Positions 22,787 to 32,995 of a stretch of DNA of 64,000 bases are shown here, in pieces. Positions within the stretch are counted from its first letter, which is position 1. Each line of letters begins with the position of its first letter. The translations under genes and the position numbers were made by a program. The stretch spans positions 18,783,184 through 18,847,183 of the forward strand of contig OZ020303.1 in assembly GCA_963971305.1 (NCBI GenBank), read 5' to 3'. The notes under the pieces were generated by a model that saw nothing but the letters and a program-made list of their open reading frames with translations, did no database searches and had not been told where the DNA came from. This DNA comes from Arcuatula senhousia. Its lineage: Eukaryota; Mollusca; Bivalvia; Mytilida; Mytilidae.

Positions 22787-23857
22787 TGATTAAGAATGTC
22801 ATATTGAGGCTGTGCACGAGCTCGGCGCACGAGAGGGTGATAGATAAAAAATTATCACCCGCTGGGTGAATTTTTACTCCCATGGCTTTTTTTTTTGAAA
22901 TATTTTATTATTGATAGATTGAATCACCTAATTAAGATTTGTTAGGAAAAAATCTTATTAAGTATGATAATAAATATTGAAAGTCTACAAATAACAGTAA
23001 ATGAGATTCGACCGTGAAAAACTCGTTGTTGGCTCCTTAAATAGATAAGAGACAGAATACAGAATTAAGGACCTTCCATCCACGTATACTCTCACATATG
23101 AAATGGAGAAAGTCATTAAACTAAGAACTTTTCAACGGAAGAACATTGTAAGTAAAAAGAAAGGTGCTTTTTTAAGATAGAGTAGGTAAGAAGTATGCTT
23201 CGTATGACTGGAGAAACAATTCAGCAATAATGGTACACAGCGAGTACCCATTAGTGTACCGATTGTCTTAAGAAAAACAAGAACATTTTCTTAAACTAAA
23301 TTTAATAACATCATGAAGACTTTAGTGAAGTGATGAATACAACGAAACATCTCTTTATTAGTACTAATTTTATTTTATCAACACAAATACCTTTGTAAAG
23401 ATTCCAATTCTGAGTGCATACTTCTTGTATCTTAATAAATGTGTGTCTTAATAATCTGAATAAAATTTAGTTTTTTTCTTATATATATTTTCCCACACCT
23501 GATGAAGTCGTTATTTTTCATACTATTTTGATAATCACCTGTTTTATCAATATTATTTATGTGTAAGCATAATTACCTTGTGCAATACAAATATTCTCAA
23601 TAGAAATTTAATTAGAAAAAACTATTATTGTTGTCATATATACAATACAATGCATTTTTTCATACAAACACAAAAACATATGTGCATTTTACATCCATTT
23701 AATGAATGGGTTCATTTCAACTAGAGGCATACTAGATGTCTAGAATTCTTGACACATCAGTGCACACAGTTCAGATCGACATCCCATAATGGCATTCACC
23801 ATCCGAGTAGTCCTATCTGTATGGCTTCTTTGGTTTGAGCACATGCGGTGTCCTGTG
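22787..23857. other. Intergenic sequence with no recognised feature
   Basis: Nothing gene-like. A small GC-richer patch near 22815-22865 (GAGCTCGGCGCACGAGAGG) has no recognised identity. Confidence 0.4.
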
Positions 23858-24001
23858 CAGGCGTGGATTCAGGATTTTCGGTTATAGGGGGCGCGGGTAG
23901 TAACAATTCGCGAATTTTTTTTCTTTGATTGATTTCATGGGTAAAAAAATCACATTTTAGGGGGACGCGCGCCGGGTGCGCCCCGCCTGAATCCGCGCAT
24001 G
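23858..24001. mobile_element. hAT-like MITE, 144 bp
   Basis: The left end CAGGCGTGGATTCAGG pairs with the right end CCTGAATCCGCGCATG. CTGTG lies directly outside both ends. CAG-starting termini with a GGATTCAGG inner part suggest a non-autonomous hAT relative. It has no coding capacity. Confidence 0.55.
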
Positions 24002-24494
24002 CTGTGTATGAAACCATTTTTCCAAAGCAAAATGAAAGGCGGGTTGACGGTTTTCTTATTTGTCATTCCTAGCTGACACATTTCAAGATTAAACAAAATA
24101 ATTCTTTATTCTATTTGAAAGCCGATAATATGAATGTTAGGGTTTTTTACAAACACTAGTTTATAAGTCTTGCATCAGGTTAGGGTGGTGAAAGATTTGT
24201 CAAAAGGTAAAAGTAAGATGTGTACAGTAGTGTACATGGTAAAGTCAACAATTTACATGGCTAAAAGTGACCCCATTTTAAATTATAACTAATAACATGT
24301 AGTGGAGAAGAAGAAAATTTCATTCCAAAAGAAAAAGAAACTTATGTGACGCTTATAGTGTGCTAGAACTTCAGGTTAAGCGAGTGTAGCCTTTGTAGCG
24401 GCCAACATTCAGGCTACTTTTGTTCAACTCTGCATAATGGCCGTTAACGTTCATGGGGTATTGCTCTTTCTATATATATGCAATCCTTACATAA
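24002..24494. other. Intergenic sequence with no recognised feature
   Basis: Nothing I can support. Confidence 0.4.
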
Positions 24495-24502
24495 GACTAG
24501 CA
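24495..24502. repeat. Left 8-bp target-site duplication of hAT element
   Basis: GACTAGCA, identical to 28255-28262. Confidence 0.8.
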
Positions 24503-24580
24503 GGGCCGTAACTAGGGTCAAAGTATAGAGGAGGCAGGGGTTTGGGGGCCGCCGATTGAGGCCCCCATGAAGCGGGGGGT

Positions 24581-24600
24581 CCGGGGGGCTTGCCCCCCGG
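24581..24600. repeat. Subterminal GC-rich hairpin of the hAT element
   Basis: CCGGGGGG, CTTG, CCCCCCGG: eight paired bases around a 4-base loop. It sits about 80 bp inside the left end in a G/C-rich stretch that also pairs GGGGGCC with GGCCCCC near 24544-24566. Confidence 0.7.
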
Positions 24601-24815
24601 AGGAAGAAAATTTTGCAAAAATGAACGTAAAATTACACATTTCCCCTTGTTTTAACAAGGTTGAATTAAAATAAACAGTTTTGCAGTATTTCCTTATTTT
24701 CTTCGCTGGGATTATAGTATCTCTATCTTAAGTAAATAAATCTGAATGCTTGGAAAATAAGTTTTAATACAAAACGTCTAAACATATTGTAGTATACAAA
24801 TTAATCAGTTTTTTT

Positions 24816-27398
24816 CTAGTCAGCACCGAACGCCAGATAAATCTTTCTGCTTCCTCCCATATCCCATCTTTTAAGTACCGTTTCCGGATTTACCTGCCCA
24901 ACATTGTCATTCCGGTGAACGTGGAGCATAGCTAGACCACATAGACGGTTCTCGGTCATCGTGGCTCTGCACCAAGTTTTTAAACGCCTGAGAGCAGAGA
25001 AAGATCTCTCACATGAGCAGGAGCCAACTGGCAGTGTTAAAATCAACTTTAGTATGGTGTTGACGTTCGGGTACAAATCTGGATCAGCATATGCTATTGC
25101 GGCTGTCAGTGTCTTGACAGAATCGGGAAGATTTAAATTATTACATTTCCTAACCCATCTTTCTACCTCTTGCACAAAGTCGTTGGGGAATGGTAAGTCG
25201 GTGATGTATTCCGTTTTCATGTCTAGAATTATTTGTTGGTTTAACTTCTGTACAAGCGATGGTACAAGGTAATTACCATAGAACATAGATTTAAGTTCGT
25301 CAGGAAATCGTTCATTCAAATGTGTAATAATATGGTCAATGAACGGTAGGAAAAAGTTGACACGGTAATGTTCTTCTATACCTTCGATTTGGGCATTCGC
25401 TCTGTGCCGTTGTCTTTGTGCAGTTCTTGGCTTTGTTGGTTCTACTTCGACCTCATTCGCAATTGATACGCTTCTTTCATAAAGATCGTGAAACTTATTA
25501 TCAGATTCTGCCCTGATACTATTAAAAATCTGAAGTAAATCTCTAGCCTCTTGGTGAGCCTTCACCAAATCACACGTCTCGGATTGGAGAAGAATTGATA
25601 ATGGTCGAATGTAGCCCAGAGTGTACTGCAACATTACCGTTACAACGATGAAATCAAACTTTAGTAAAACGGCAAGATAAGAAGAAGCATCAGCTGCAGC
25701 TTGACCTTTTGATCTTGATTTAATGATTTCGAGGACAGCAATGAGAGATTTATAATGTGTAAGCAGCCAAGACAGTGTATCAACCCTAGAAGTCCATCTC
25801 GTCTCGGATAGCTTTGGCATCATATTCTGTCGCATTGCAGCTTCAAAAAGTGTTTCTTCGTTGTCATAAAGAAGATCAAAGTCTAACTCTTTGTTCCCTT
25901 GCTGAACTTCCTGCATTAAAATAGCTTTACGTTTGCTCACGCCACATACAAACCATGTTATTTTACCAAGTATGGTTAGAGTGTTTCTAGCTTCCACAAC
26001 TTTATTGCATGTATTAACTATAACCAAGTTCAGACGATGTGAACTACAATGGACAAAGTATTTAGCTTCTGGGAACGAGTCTTTGACACGTTTATGTACT
26101 CCGGAAATCTCACCTGACATTGTGGCACAACCGTCATAGCCTTGTCCTCGCAACTTTGTCAAATCGAACCCCCATTCCTGTCCAAGACTATGTAAAACTG
26201 CATTTGAAATAGTTTCGGCGTCTGTTTGAGCAACTTCAACAAACCCCAAAAAATCTTCGCTAACATCATATTGGTCCTTTTCATAATTAACGTATCGCAC
26301 ACAGATAGATAACTGCGCTTTTTCTGCTACATCAGTGGTTTCATCGACCATTACACTAAAATATTCGGATTTTAAACAACGATCTCTGATAGCATCTCTG
26401 ATTTCCAATTCACATAAATGTATGAATTCGTTTTGAACTTTTGGAGACAAGTATTTGTATTTTGCAGTGGATAAGTGAACCCTAAGTACATCGTCAAAGT
26501 TTGCCTTCCAGTCGACAAAGTACTGAAAGTTTCCATCTTCTTTTCCTTCGTCTTTTAACCAATTTCCGCGGAATGCAATATTTCGCTGTCCGAGTCTGAT
26601 AACAATGTCAATTATCGAAATAAGACTTGCCCGGTTTTTCTGAATTTTTTCCTGGTATGCCTTACTGATGCTTTCTGTGACAGGGACAGTCTCTCCTTTT
26701 ATTGTCATCAAAAACTTTTCGCTTTTTTCTAGGGAAGTCTGATGTCTTTCAGAGTTTGAATGCCTTTCCAGAGCGCCCCGTTTTTCTCCGGAAGCGTTTT
26801 TCCAGTCTCGAAAACCACATGTGATAAATTCAGGATTTTTTTCTGAAGCTGTTGCCGGAAAGGCAATACAATAAGCACAGAAAACACTGTCATCTGAAGG
26901 CGAATAACGTAACCAAGGTTGCCTTTCTTCCCATTTTATATTATAACGTCTTCCTTGAGAATTCAGCGGAAAGTCAAACTTTGAATCTGGTGTCCATTTA
27001 TGTTCTAGAAGGTGTTGACGTTCGCCGTCTGACAGGGGTTTGTTAATCAATTTTTTTGGATCCTCTTCACATAATGGTTTTGAACTAGATGCAAATTGAG
27101 AAGGTTGTATGTTTGGTTCAGCGATTGAAGACGTACAAGGAGCATCTTCCGATGATACTTCAGGATGCTCATTAGGGTGTTTACTTTTGAAATACAAATC
27201 GAGTGACGACTGTTTGGACATATTACCTATTTTAAATGAAAAAAAGCCAGATTTAACAAATATCAGAACTACATTTATTTTACTGTTAGTACACCTAGTA
27301 CCAGATATCTTAACACAACATGCATTACTGCAAGAACGTATTGAAAGTGACTTTTCGTAAAATTTTATTAATTTGTTCTGAGGGATAAATACAGACAA
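24816..27398 (-). CDS. hAT transposase, ZMYM1-like (TTF-type zinc finger, DUF4371, hAT dimerisation domain)
   Basis: Catalyses excision and insertion of its own element in the nucleus. The frame is 860 codons without interruption. A TTF/BED-like zinc finger follows KWEERQPWLRYSP, with C174-x2-C177 and H213/H219. The catalytic triad is visible in hAT spacing: D352 in VDETTDVA, D422 in GYDGCATMSG and E797 in GSCSCERSFSALRRLKTW. The ETRWTSR motif is at 532-538. The C-terminal hAT dimerisation region spans about 770-835. The likely true start is M60 (position 27221), giving MSKQSSLDLYF and 802 residues: the first 59 residues look like read-through of noncoding sequence, and an acceptor-like TAG lies just upstream of M60, so a leader intron is possible. 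Zinc finger MYM-type protein 1 of animals is the domesticated relative, but intact element ends argue for a transposon gene. Confidence 0.93.
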   Translation of the reverse strand: MSVFIPQNKLIKFYEKSLSIRSCSNACCVKISGTRCTNSKINVVLIFVKSGFFSFKIGNMSKQSSLDLYFKSKHPNEHPEVSSEDAPCTSSIAEPNIQPSQFASSSKPLCEEDPKKLINKPLSDGERQHLLEHKWTPDSKFDFPLNSQGRRYNIKWEERQPWLRYSPSDDSVFCAYCIAFPATASEKNPEFITCGFRDWKNASGEKRGALERHSNSERHQTSLEKSEKFLMTIKGETVPVTESISKAYQEKIQKNRASLISIIDIVIRLGQRNIAFRGNWLKDEGKEDGNFQYFVDWKANFDDVLRVHLSTAKYKYLSPKVQNEFIHLCELEIRDAIRDRCLKSEYFSVMVDETTDVAEKAQLSICVRYVNYEKDQYDVSEDFLGFVEVAQTDAETISNAVLHSLGQEWGFDLTKLRGQGYDGCATMSGEISGVHKRVKDSFPEAKYFVHCSSHRLNLVIVNTCNKVVEARNTLTILGKITWFVCGVSKRKAILMQEVQQGNKELDFDLLYDNEETLFEAAMRQNMMPKLSETRWTSRVDTLSWLLTHYKSLIAVLEIIKSRSKGQAAADASSYLAVLLKFDFIVVTVMLQYTLGYIRPLSILLQSETCDLVKAHQEARDLLQIFNSIRAESDNKFHDLYERSVSIANEVEVEPTKPRTAQRQRHRANAQIEGIEEHYRVNFFLPFIDHIITHLNERFPDELKSMFYGNYLVPSLVQKLNQQIILDMKTEYITDLPFPNDFVQEVERWVRKCNNLNLPDSVKTLTAAIAYADPDLYPNVNTILKLILTLPVGSCSCERSFSALRRLKTWCRATMTENRLCGLAMLHVHRNDNVGQVNPETVLKRWDMGGSRKIYLAFGAD

Positions 27399-27573
27399 TT
27401 AATAAACTATTCTGACAAGGTAGGCTGGATCTGCATGAAAAGTTCATGTAAATATCTTGATCTTTTTAATAAGACTACAATATATCAAAGCGGTTAACCG
27501 TATTGTAAAGTTTTTGAGTTTAAGTAATGTTGAAGGAATGATGTATGGACGGACAGACACAGTGAAAACTTTT

Positions 27574-27626
27574 CGATGCGGGCGGCGCGCCGGTGCCTTC
27601 AAGGCACCGGCGCGCCGCCTGCATCG
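27574..27626. repeat. GC-rich 26-bp-arm hairpin upstream of the transposase
   Basis: Arms 27574-27599 and 27601-27626 pair with one mismatch around a single C. The arms contain GGCGGCGCGCCGGTGCCTT. It lies about 180-350 bp upstream of the candidate starts, in an otherwise AT-rich region. Confidence 0.8.
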
Positions 27627-28254
27627 AGGCTTCATTATTCGACTGAAAAATTTCGGAATGAAAAACTTAAATTTAGACAAATACTAAATGATTATGCATA
27701 CATCAGTCTATGGAATTTAACAATTATCTGTTAAAATTCATAACTGCCTGGGTTTGTCTGTTTGAAATAATGTGAACATCTTTAATTACTTTGACGGATA
27801 CTCTCTCAAGGTTTTCTACTTTTATATTGTTGCTCAAAGGACGTACTCTGAGTCTCAATAAAATCTTTTATAGATTTTAATTGATAAAACATATATTAAA
27901 TTATCATCAATGTGCATATTTTATGCACTTTACACTCACCTGTCCTCGATCGTCTGATTTTTTTCAATCTAATAAGTCGACTGTGCTCAGTTTGCAATGT
28001 TGACACTTCGCGGGAAAACAATAATAAATAACCAATGTCGGATATCTTTAGAAAAAAATCCGGATATTTAAAACGAAAGATATGTGGTATATGTTTATGA
28101 TTTATAGTTGTAACAGTGTTTCTTGACTTTGTGCGATCTAATGAATTTAATAATTGGATTTTTCAAAGTAAAAAACACACTTATTATTTTTTTTTTTTGC
28201 TGTAAATCTTGAGGAGGCAGTTGCCTCCGTTGCCTCAGTGGTAGTTACGGCCCT
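27627..28254. promoter_or_regulatory. Probable transposase upstream region and right subterminal region of hAT
   Basis: This 628-bp noncoding segment between the hairpin and the right terminal repeat must hold the transposase promoter if the gene is expressed. I cannot point to a defined promoter element. The inner end carries GAGGAGGCAG, mirrored at the left end. Confidence 0.35.
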
Positions 28255-28262
28255 GACTAGCA
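28255..28262. repeat. Right 8-bp target-site duplication of hAT element
   Basis: GACTAGCA, identical to 24495-24502. Confidence 0.8.
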
Positions 28263-29596
28263 CCATTTCTTGAGACAATTTTAGCAAAAGAGTAAGAAAA
28301 TAAATCCACAAATTTAAATAATTTCATCATAAATTATGTATGTATGTTGACATGAATTCAAAGAATTCATCTGTTTGTTGCAGAGACACAAAAACCGAGC
28401 GAATTGCTTGAGACTATTCTAATTATACATTTTAACATGATAAGATCAGAAATGAAGTACTTGTACTGTGGGAGCCAACAAAACCAGTTTCTTAACACAA
28501 CATCATACAAAATACTTGGGATGCATTGTATTTCCGATATGGAAATTTAAGAATATCCTCACGAGACAAGACTTTCGATGAGAAAGAGAGGACAACAAAA
28601 GAGCGCCAAGCGGTGTAGTAATGGCTTCTGTGATAAGAACGGAAGACGCGAGTAGAGATTGACAAAAAACAGAAGGATGACCTAAACTTTTACTTATTTT
28701 TAAAGAAGCAAGGCATAATCGACCAAAATACAAAAAAAAAAAACAATGGATTATCAATAAAACGTTAATTTTGTTATGCTGTATATGCATATTTAAAATG
28801 AGCATGGAGTATCATAACTCCATGAAATGAGTAGCCCTTTATCATACAGCCGCATTTGAATTAAAATATATGGCCCGGGAAGGTAGAAACCCAAACCAAA
28901 CGAAAAGTACTCGTGCCCCAACTGAAAGGAAGCCAAATCCGGCATCAAGGGATATGTGGCTAAAAGCGCATCATTTAAGATCGTCTCGTCGTGCAGCAAA
29001 TATATCAAAATTAAACTTTCGTTAACTTGACATGCAAATTGATTTAAAGCCAGACAAAAATATCTAATGATCAAATATTGATGGACGTTAGGTTATCGCA
29101 ACAAATATTAATATTTCCCTCATGATTTAAATAGAAAATATTTTTGACATAACCATAATATTGGTACAGAGAACTTTGTAACCTCTAGTGTCATCTATGC
29201 AGACATAAATTTCCATTCTAAAAGTTATTGACGCCGTAAACGTTTTTGTGATTACTGTTTTGTGATGTATTTTGTTTCTTTTTTTCCATCTTTAATATAG
29301 AATAATAAATTAGAATTGATAGAACGGTGGTCGACATAATCCAGCTATAAAATCAAAAGATTGATTTATATTGAATAAATATATATATGCTATGGACTAA
29401 ACATTTTCGCCCTTTTACTATGCAACATAAGCTATGACAAAGATACCTCAGGAAGAGAAAGAAACTGTGCAGATCCATATCAAGATGATAGTTAAAGATT
29501 TATTTCATTTCTTGAAATACTTAAAGACATGCATTCTGCTTAATCTTAGTCAAAGTTGTGTAATTGAGCATTACATTGCAACTTTTTTTATAAAGT
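28263..29596. other. Intergenic sequence, possible repeat remnant
   Basis: No gene recognised. The short minus-strand frames at 28503-28805 and 28793-29074 have no motif I can name. Confidence 0.35.
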
Positions 29597-29662
29597 TTTT
29601 TTCTTTAAACAAACTGATGATAAGAATTAGTTTTTCTTTAAACAAACTGATGATAAGAATTA
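29597..29662. repeat. Two-copy 33-bp tandem duplication
   Basis: TTTCTTTAAACAAACTGATG followed by ATAAGAATTA occurs twice in a row with a 33-bp period. Confidence 0.8.
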
Positions 29663-30039
29663 AAGTATTTCTGTTTTAATTGGCAACGTTGCAGCTTTTG
29701 TCAAACAGATTTACTTTGATCTATTATTTTGAACGTGCTAATTGCCACTATCTAAACATTGGTATTTATCGGTAGTTGTATTTTAAATAAATCAATCTAA
29801 AGATACTTCGCTTTTGTTTTGTTAAAATTTGGATAAACCTACATTTTGGATTTCTTTTAAAATGTTTTAATTCAGGAATGCTGAGTTTTCGCAATTTAAA
29901 AATCATGTTTGAAAAGAAAAGAATGAAAAACGGTTGTTATCTAATTTTCAAGAAACAGCTCGTCCTAAACGAGAACAACTTGTGTGAAAATATTCGAGTG
30001 TAGAAAACAAGTATATCTCTTTATTTTCCAAAACCACGT
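29663..30039. other. Intergenic sequence with no recognised feature
   Basis: Nothing I can support. Confidence 0.4.
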
Positions 30040-30310
30040 TTAGTGCCCATATGATAATCATATGTTTGCAAACATATGTTTATCATATGTTTAACATATG
30101 GTTACAAACATAAAAAATTAAAATGTGAGTTATACTTTGGCAATTTATTTCAAATCATTTTCTCCATATTTTTCAAAAACATATGTTAGTCATATCAAAA
30201 CATAAAACATATGATAATCATATGTTTTCAAACATATGTTTATCATATGGGCACCAAACATATGTTAAACCTAATGATAACATTATGTTTTTTGCAAACA
30301 TATGTTTAAC
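30040..30310. repeat. CATATG palindrome cluster with inverted ends
   Basis: More than a dozen CATATG palindromes lie in 270 bp. The left block GTGCCCATATGATAATCATA is matched in reverse by the block ending TTATCATATGGGCACCAAAC near 30240-30260, so the cluster is bounded by inverted repeats of about 50 bp. It resembles a small palindromic element; no coding. Confidence 0.7.
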
Positions 30311-31206
30311 ATATGTTGCAATTTTTCCTGTGTACAGTTTATAATTGACATTTTGTTTCAATATGTGGAAGGTACAAAGTTCAGATATTGTGGACATGTA
30401 AATGTAGATAAATGACAAAAGATGATAATAATACAATCATAAAGTATTTAGTAATAAGTATTTAGGCATATTGTCTACCAAAATCCCATTTTTTTCGTTC
30501 CAATTGTTTTATCATTTAAACCAAAATGTAATAAAAGAAAACTTTGAATATCAATTTGTTACCAAATTTGCTTTAAACTTGGTTTATTTCCCTAAAAAAT
30601 ATTCGACCATGTTGATGGATAATTTGTTTATATTCGTGACGACAGATATATATATTAAGTGTATTTAATACGGCCACCGATCGGGATCTCGGATGTTTTG
30701 TTTCTGAAGACATTAATATGGTGACAAATTAAACAAATTCAATGTGAAATATCTAGATCATTTTTCAATTATTATATACGAGCCGTAAATGCCATTTTCT
30801 TTGTTTGGTGACTTTGGCGTTTTCGTCGCCGTGAATATTTCTACGGTCTTAAACCTCGAGATACAGTGTACTGGTATATACTGGCTGCGCTTTTGAACAA
30901 GCAAATTAAAAAAAACGGCGCACACGCTTAAGGCGGGATTAAGCTCATGAATATGAATTATTGTAAGGCTAAATTTACAAATATTATTTAGTAATTATTA
31001 TTTTTCTATTTTTAGATTAATTTGGTACCATAGTCGTATTTTTGCTGTTCATATGTGTTATAAATTAGACAAAACAAGTTGTCTGTTCGCTTTTTTTTTT
31101 TTTTTTTTTTTGTTATCAATTTTTTTTTTCGTAGACAATTTCCCTTTAAAGTGTTAGGTTACCCTGGAGGATCAAACCTTTGATGTATAATGCGGATAAA
31201 TTTTCA
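30311..31206. other. Intergenic sequence with a 21-bp T run
   Basis: A T tract at 31091-31111 is the only notable point. No gene seen. Confidence 0.4.
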
Positions 31207-31803
31207 CTAATTATAGAGATCGGGTGGATGTTGGCTGTTCATCAATTCCCTAAAACTTCTTGGCGTTTGGCCTATTGTAAAACTTAGGTTTTATGTATAA
31301 TTAACGTCATGTACGTTCTTCTCGAAGCGATGTGCATGTAAGTAAATAGTGATATTCGTCCCCAATTTCTTGGGATTGACACAGAGTGCATTTTTTGTTT
31401 TCCCTAGGAATATTTTGCCACCTTCCGCGATCAATAGGCAATCTATGATTCATAGTCCTGAATCTACAAAGTGTGATATAGTTTCTATCAATCATGATAT
31501 TGTTCTTAGTAGTTTTCGAATTTAGGTTCGTCCTTGTATATTCTGTAATTGAGAGCTTTAGGAGAATCTTGCACATGCGATCGCCATTGTTGCGTAAATT
31601 TGTCAGTAAGGGTTTGTTTAATTGAGCCACACAACCATTCAATACTAGGAATCGCTGATCAGTCCACACATGAGACGTGCCACACTCATCTAAGATCGTT
31701 TAAATAAACCTAATCCAACTAATATTATCATAATGGGTTAAATATAGGCGGGGTAAAATAGCAGGTAGTTCTTTGCCACTAACTAATTTAGCCCAGTATT
31801 TTA
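31207..31803 (-). pseudogene. LINE (non-LTR retrotransposon) ORF2 C-terminal remnant
   Basis: The minus strand encodes the C-terminal end of a reverse-transcriptase polyprotein. It reads KYWAKLVSGKELPAILPRLY, then an in-frame stop, then a frame with LCRFRTMNHRLPIDRGRW and a CCHC zinc knuckle (C94-x2-C97-x9-H107-x4-C112 of the open frame starting at 31669) in CTLCQSQEIGDEYHYLLTC. After two further stops, IKPKFYNRPNAKKF continues, and after one frameshift FRELMNSQHPPDLYN ends at the natural-looking stop at 31207-31209. The stops and frameshift make it a dead fragment. The polymerase domain itself is missing: at 31803 the sequence turns into an inverted arm. The motifs fit the LINE families common in bivalves. 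Confidence 0.82.
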
Positions 31804-31832
31804 CTACTCGGCTAAATTAGTTAGAGGCAAAG
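31771..31832. repeat. Inverted repeat at the LINE junction
   Basis: CTTTGCC-x-CTAACTAATTTAGCC pairs with GGCTAAATTAGTTAG-x-GGCAAAG across a 16-base centre, with one mismatch per arm. Both arms encode the same LINE motif in opposite directions, WAKLVSGKE on the minus strand and SAKLVRGKE on the plus strand. Confidence 0.7.
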
Positions 31833-31990
31833 AAAACAAGTGTAACATAACTTTGTTCAAACAGGGAAATAATGATTTATCCCACAAGCTCCCACAGAAT
31901 GATGCTATACTAGAAGTCAATGTTAAAGCCACATGTTTTTTCCATCTTTCTAGGTGACAATTCTTGGAATTTTGAGATTTAAAGCAGATA
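31806..31990 (+). pseudogene. Possible second LINE fragment in opposite orientation
   Basis: The plus strand reads SAKLVRGKENKCNITLFKQG before drifting. Its first part matches the LINE motif of the neighbouring minus-strand fragment. The rest is not convincing, and a related origin by inverted duplication is equally likely. Confidence 0.4.
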
Positions 31991-32599
31991 GATTTAGCAC
32001 ATTGAAGATGTTTATGAAGGTTGAAAGATTTTTGTTTATTGAGATTATCATGTACCCAGATAATATAAAACCGCACTACTAATTGTGTAGTACGTGTATG
32101 TGTTTTCAATCTTTATGACTTTTGTTCACCTGCTTACCATCTTTATTGGTAGCTTTTTGGGAAAAAGTACTTTAGATATAAATTAATTGAAAACACATAG
32201 AAAATTGAATTTCTGAAGTGCTTGTTATTTTAATAGTAGGTGATTAGGGGTAGCACACAGAGTAATGATGGGCAATGATCAGTTAGCTGATGATAGTTAA
32301 TTGATTTCACCTCCACTCATTTGCTCTTGTTATATTTTCTTTCAAGTTTTCTGAGATAGATCAATCTTATCAAACGTTTTCAATTATTCTGAACCTGAAG
32401 ATTGTTATAATGCAACCAGTTTGTTCCTTTTAATTGCCCATTGTAAATAACAAACAGCCATACATACGAAATAGCATTGGGTGTTCAACATAGTTTCAAA
32501 ATGTTGTCACCGGAACTACAATAGCGATGTGTTTCTATAAATCGTAATGACATTTTAGCTCAGAAAAACGTGCTAAAATCACCTTTTTTGGTAGGTAGA
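31991..32599. other. Intergenic sequence with no recognised feature
   Basis: Nothing I can support. Confidence 0.4.
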
Positions 32600-32757
32600 C
32601 AGTGGTGGATCCAGAGGGGTGCGTACGCCCCCCGTTAATTGAGAAGAAATGTTTTGAATTTTTGTTATATTGACCAAGCAACTTCAAATTTTCCTCACAA
32701 ATATGACACTTTCAGCAATGACGCCCCCTCTTTCATGGATCTCTGGATCCGCCCCTG
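32600..32757. mobile_element. hAT-like MITE, 158 bp
   Basis: The left end CAGTGGTGGATCCAGAG pairs with the right end CTCTGGATCCGCCCCTG. GGTAGA occurs just outside both ends, slightly out of register. It is noncoding. The internal GTACGCCCCCCGTT and GACGCCCCCTCTTT stretches also pair roughly. Confidence 0.6.
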
Positions 32758-32995
32758 GTAGAGACAGGTCATTTTGTAAATATATTCAGAAAGTTTGTCC
32801 CTCGCTTATATCACTCATATCTCAACCATTCAGGAACCTGTAAACACTGCTCGTAGAGGGCACAGGCGTTTGGGTCCAGGATTTTATTTTATTATAAATA
32901 ACGTGTATATAAAAATTTTCATCTCGTCTATATACTATTTCCACAAGGCAAGAATGTTTGAAAGTTCTAAAAATAGTACTGACGGAAACTCCCTT

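Larger units (their letters stand above)
24503..28254 (-). mobile_element. Structurally complete hAT DNA transposon
   Basis: The ends are GGGCCGTAACTA at the left and TAGTTACGGCCCT at the right, inverted copies of the hAT-type CAGGGCCGTAACTA terminus. GAGGAGGCAG words lie just inside both. The exact octamer GACTAGCA flanks the element, matching the 8-bp duplication of hAT transposons. It is 3752 bp long, with one long transposase frame on the minus strand. GC-rich hairpins sit inside the left end (24581-24600) and upstream of the gene (27574-27626). Intact ends, exact duplication and an unbroken frame suggest recent insertion. Whether it is still active cannot be told from one copy. Confidence 0.9.

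Noticed and set aside
28503..29074. Two adjoining minus-strand frames as a gene
   Set aside because: Different frames, no domain or splice evidence that I can defend.
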